Assembly (NCBI GenBank): GCA_964640665.1
Contig: CAZXHT010000021.1
Span: 12,067 to 76,066, forward strand
Length of the DNA stretch: 64,000 nucleotides
Direction: 5' to 3'
Source of the DNA: DATKYQ01 sp964640665
GTDB taxonomy: Bacteria; Myxococcota; B64-G9
The translations under genes and the position numbers were made by a program. This document shows positions 61,730 through 64,000 of this stretch, piece after piece (the stretch's first letter is position 1; each line of letters starts with the position of its first letter). The notes below the pieces were generated by a model. That model did no database searches. It saw only the letters and a program-made list of their open reading frames with translations, and was not told the DNA's origin.

Positions 61730-62830
61730 TCAGAATCCTTCGCGCCCCGGTCTCTTGACGTAAAAACGCAAGGCTTGCGATGTGGCCTTGCTGGCTTGTT
61801 TTTTCAGCGCCTTGCCCAGGTTGCAGTAGTCTGCGGCGTTTCCTGTGGTGAAGTGAACCCGGATGGTAGCGCGCCTGAACTTCTTGTCGGTGTGCAGGTC
61901 GATGCCGCTGCTGGTGTCCATTACCGCCAAAAGCCGCAGGGAGGCATCGGCGCTTTCCGGCAGGCTATTATGGCCTGATGCCCGGTTTGCGAAGCGCAGC
62001 ACATGGACGAAAGACCGGCTTGCCCGTACGCGCGGAAGTGAGTGGATGATCTTTTCGAGAGAATCAATGGCGCGCACATTGCCCGGATCCAAAAGACAGT
62101 CGTTCCGCCCGCAGGCTGCGCCGATCTCGATCACCCCGCCCCCGCGCAGGCTGTCGTCGATGATCTTCAAGGCGGCCAGGGAGGTTTTCGTTTTCCAGGT
62201 GAGTGACTCGCGGGCCGCGACGGGGTATTCGGAAAGAGTCGCCCGCAGACCGGCGGGCGCCGTCTTGGCGAGTTCAACCAGCTGCTTGCGGATCTCGGCG
62301 CGCGCGTTTTCCTTGGACGTTGGCAGGAGCTTGACGATCAAGGCGGTGACCCGCAGGTCGGGCGACAGCAGTGCCGGGTCGATTAGTCCTGCAAAGTGCC
62401 CGACGCGGGCCAGCCGCCCGCTGCGATCGAGACCCTCGGGAGGCACGAACGGTTCGGCGGAGACTCCCAGGTCGCCGGGTACAAGCACCTGCTCGTCGGT
62501 AACGCTCTGGATGGAGAGCACGCCGCGAACGGCGTGAATCTTGCGGTAAAAGTCGTCGATGCAAGAGATGATATCCGGGGCCAGCACGTCGGCGGCTTGA
62601 ATCACCAGCGCGAAGCCGGCCCGGCGGGACTGGCGAGCTACCGCTTTTTGGCAACTCGGAGGGACCGGCACAGAGGCGATGGCGACCGTATTTTCTCCAG
62701 TGGGTGCCTTGACTTCTACCTCGGGTGCCGCGCAACCAATTGTTGCCAGCGTGGTCCACAAGATCAGGATAGCCGCCGCTATATTACCACGCTTGCCGCG
62801 GGCGAATGCGCTGCGAGTTCGAGGAGTCAA
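61730..62830 (-). CDS. Lipoprotein resembling the porter domain of an RND/MMPL exporter
   Basis: About 366 aa from a TTG that overlaps the stop of the upstream gene (TTGA); a GTG at 62902 would need 76 bases of overlap and has no signal. The TTG start gives a basic n-region, the hydrophobic IAAAILILWTTLATIGC, and lipidation at that cysteine. Residues about 55-200 read like the first periplasmic domain of RND exporters: FALVIQAADVLAPDIISCID, then RKIHAVRGVLSIQSVTDEQV, EPFVPPEG, DLRVTALIVKLLPTS. No membrane helices follow. The C-terminal 170 residues are unrecognised, with a Cys pair (CGRNDC). Gene is coupled to the cysteine-rich protein upstream. Confidence 0.65.
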   Translation of the reverse strand: MTPRTRSAFARGKRGNIAAAILILWTTLATIGCAAPEVEVKAPTGENTVAIASVPVPPSCQKAVARQSRRAGFALVIQAADVLAPDIISCIDDFYRKIHAVRGVLSIQSVTDEQVLVPGDLGVSAEPFVPPEGLDRSGRLARVGHFAGLIDPALLSPDLRVTALIVKLLPTSKENARAEIRKQLVELAKTAPAGLRATLSEYPVAARESLTWKTKTSLAALKIIDDSLRGGGVIEIGAACGRNDCLLDPGNVRAIDSLEKIIHSLPRVRASRSFVHVLRFANRASGHNSLPESADASLRLLAVMDTSSGIDLHTDKKFRRATIRVHFTTGNAADYCNLGKALKKQASKATSQALRFYVKRPGREGF

Positions 62831-63315
62831 TCTTCCACGTAGGCGGACAGGAGCTGCGCTTGGTCGAAGACTTTCGACTGATGGCAGCCCCAGACATTGC
62901 ACAGGCCGACGATGTTATCCTCTGTGAGTGCGGGGGTAAGGTACAGTTTAACCAGCTGCCCGTCTGCCGAGCAGGAACACGGCGCCAGAGGTTTCAGTTC
63001 TTCCTTGCATACCGGGCATGCAATCGTCAGGTGGTCGCCATCTTTGAAATCTTGTTTGCCCCTGCGGTGATGATCGCCGTGGAAAGGGCTCAAGATGACC
63101 TCTCCCGAGCTTTTTCCGTCGGATACCAACAGGCTGATCCCCGGTTGGCCGTCGAACAGTTCGTCCTTGTTGAGTATCAGGTTGTGCCCATTGTGGCAGA
63201 AAACCTGGGTGACCTGAATGATCACCTCGTCGACTTCACGGATGTGTGAATCGGCGGACGGTCCCGTGGAATCGGTCGGACGATGAAGCTTGCCTTTGTC
63301 TGTCTTTTCGGTCAC
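62827..63315 (-). CDS. Hypothetical cysteine-rich, probably zinc-binding protein
   Basis: 162 aa from a GTG with GGAGG five bases upstream. Not recognised. Cysteines are paired: FCHNGHNL, ACPVCKEEL, APCSCSADG, and LCNVWGC, with nearby histidines (FHGDHHRRG). The pattern suits one or two zinc ribbons. No signal or membrane helix, so cytoplasmic. It overlaps the RND-like lipoprotein gene by four bases, implying joint expression. Confidence 0.65.
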   Translation of the reverse strand: MTEKTDKGKLHRPTDSTGPSADSHIREVDEVIIQVTQVFCHNGHNLILNKDELFDGQPGISLLVSDGKSSGEVILSPFHGDHHRRGKQDFKDGDHLTIACPVCKEELKPLAPCSCSADGQLVKLYLTPALTEDNIVGLCNVWGCHQSKVFDQAQLLSAYVED

Positions 63316-63380
63316 CGGAACCTCCGATTGGGAATGCCTGATTCAAAGATTATATACATGTGGCGCGCTGCGTGCAAGGC

Positions 63381-63872
63381 CTATAGAAACTCCTGCACCC
63401 TGGCCATGGCCTCCGCCGGGGTACTGGCCCTCTTGACCAGGCCGGCCCACTCGCCGGCGTCGGCAACGGGGCCGGGATTGAAGCCTAAAAGCACAAGCGG
63501 CTTTCTATTTTTCAAGGCCATGCCGACTTCAGAGAGCGTGCCGGCTCCCCCGGGGCAGGCAACCACCACGTCTGATGACAACACGTTGACCAGATTACGC
63601 GCATCGGCAAGGTTGGTGGCGATGGAGATATCGACGAAGGCCGAGCAATCATCGGGATCGGGCCCCGGCAGCACGCCGACAACCAGGCCGCCGGCTTCGT
63701 GAGCGCCCCGGCTGGCGGCGTCCATTACCCCGGACGGCCGGCCGCCGGTTAGCAGCACGAAGCCGGCTTCGGCGATGCGGCGGCCCAACTCGGCGGCCAT
63801 CTCCGAAGTCGGCCCGTCCACGCTCGCACCCCCCATGACGCCCACGATCCTGCGCCGCTTGATCCCGGTCAT
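63381..63872 (-). CDS. LOG-family (TIGR00725-like) nucleotide-binding protein
   Basis: 163 aa from the ATG at 63872 (GAGG upstream). Rossmann-like fold with RRIVGVMGGASVD, LLTGGRPSGVMDAASRGA, and the signature CPGGAGTLSEVGMAL (PGGxGTxxE). Family members include cytokinin-activating LOG enzymes that cut nucleoside 5'-monophosphates, but this short branch is of unproven function. Separate from the next gene by 65 bases. Confidence 0.88.
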   Translation of the reverse strand: MTGIKRRRIVGVMGGASVDGPTSEMAAELGRRIAEAGFVLLTGGRPSGVMDAASRGAHEAGGLVVGVLPGPDPDDCSAFVDISIATNLADARNLVNVLSSDVVVACPGGAGTLSEVGMALKNRKPLVLLGFNPGPVADAGEWAGLVKRASTPAEAMARVQEFL

Positions 63873-63958
63873 CCTTGGGTCCTCTCTTCGTCGATATCTG
63901 ATAGCAGCATAGGAAGATAGCCCCCAGCGGTCAAGCATCGGGTGTCGTAGCCCAGGTC

Positions 63959-63995
63959 AAATGTCACATTAACTGCCCAGGGAAAATGTCACATT
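63959..63995. repeat. 12-bp direct repeat at window end
   Basis: AAATGTCACATT occurs at 63959-63970 and 63984-63995, 25 bases apart. Such repeats resemble transposase-binding repeats at the ends of IS21- or IS481-type elements, but no transposase is visible before the window ends. Confidence 0.35.
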
Positions 63996-64000
63996 GATTA

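Overview
This 64 kb window comes from a GC-rich Gram-negative bacterium of delta-proteobacterial (Myxococcota or Desulfobacterota-like) character. The evidence is a complete type II secretion operon, lipid A and LPS-assembly genes (lpxB, lptD), an AgmX/PglI-type C-terminal domain, a subtilase with a MYXO-CTERM-like tail, FHA, PilZ and MshEN proteins, and a class III cyclase module. The lineage call is an inference from gene families; no rRNA, tRNA or CRISPR array is visible.

Layout. 1-340: start of a serpin lipoprotein gene (cut by the window edge). 544-14813 (minus): full gspC-D-E-F-lspA-G-H-I-J-K-L-M-N operon, preceded by a near-consensus sigma-54 promoter and a possible upstream activator site. 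15-16.9 kb: a membrane-anchored hypothetical protein and an MshEN (c-di-GMP-binding type) protein. 17-21.5 kb: tightly coupled Gfo/Idh oxidoreductase, lpxB, polyprenol-phosphate sugar synthase, GT39-type transferase and small membrane protein, which read as a lipid A synthesis and glycosylation operon. 21.6-24.1 kb: NifU-type protein, PilZ protein, GYF/AgmX protein. 24.1-25.25 kb: an AT-rich island flanked by degenerate copies of the same convergent gene junction. 25.2-27.3 kb: subtilase. 27.4-27.9 kb: intact AbrB-type antitoxin with a well-formed promoter/operator and a broken VapC. 28-30.5 kb: a ten-EGF lipoprotein containing a 468-bp tandem duplication. 30.6-33.5 kb: outer-membrane protein and TPR protein.

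33.6-40.4 kb (plus) is a compact cyclic-nucleotide module: CHASE2 adenylate cyclase, TPR protein with two cNMP-binding domains, GAF-GAF-HD-GYP protein, Crp-like protein, and class II cAMP phosphodiesterase fold protein. Synthesis, sensing and breakdown of cAMP plus probable breakdown of c-di-GMP are encoded side by side. folC, an AMIN-domain protein and lptD follow, then a TetR regulator divergent from a small beta-barrel gene.

47.2-55.8 kb is a partial Tad pilus locus: Flp pilin, a strong hairpin, a frameshifted membrane-protein fragment, prepilin peptidase, a prenyltransferase-repeat protein coupled to a Tat-type DUF362 protein, CpaC secretin, an FHA-CpaF fusion ATPase, and an FHA-FHA-TM-TPR protein. 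TadB/TadC, CpaB and CpaE equivalents are absent from the window. The right end carries mlaC-like and TolC-like genes, nth, a GT-C membrane protein, two convergent NifX-like genes, a lipoprotein resembling the porter domain of an RND exporter, a cysteine-rich protein, and a LOG-family gene. The last bases hold a 12-bp direct repeat that may be the edge of a mobile element.

The most interesting candidates for undescribed biology are the cAMP/c-di-GMP module, the lipid A-linked glycosylation operon, the prenyltransferase-DUF362 pair inside the Tad locus, the stand-alone RND porter lipoprotein, and the duplicated gene junction around the AT-rich island.
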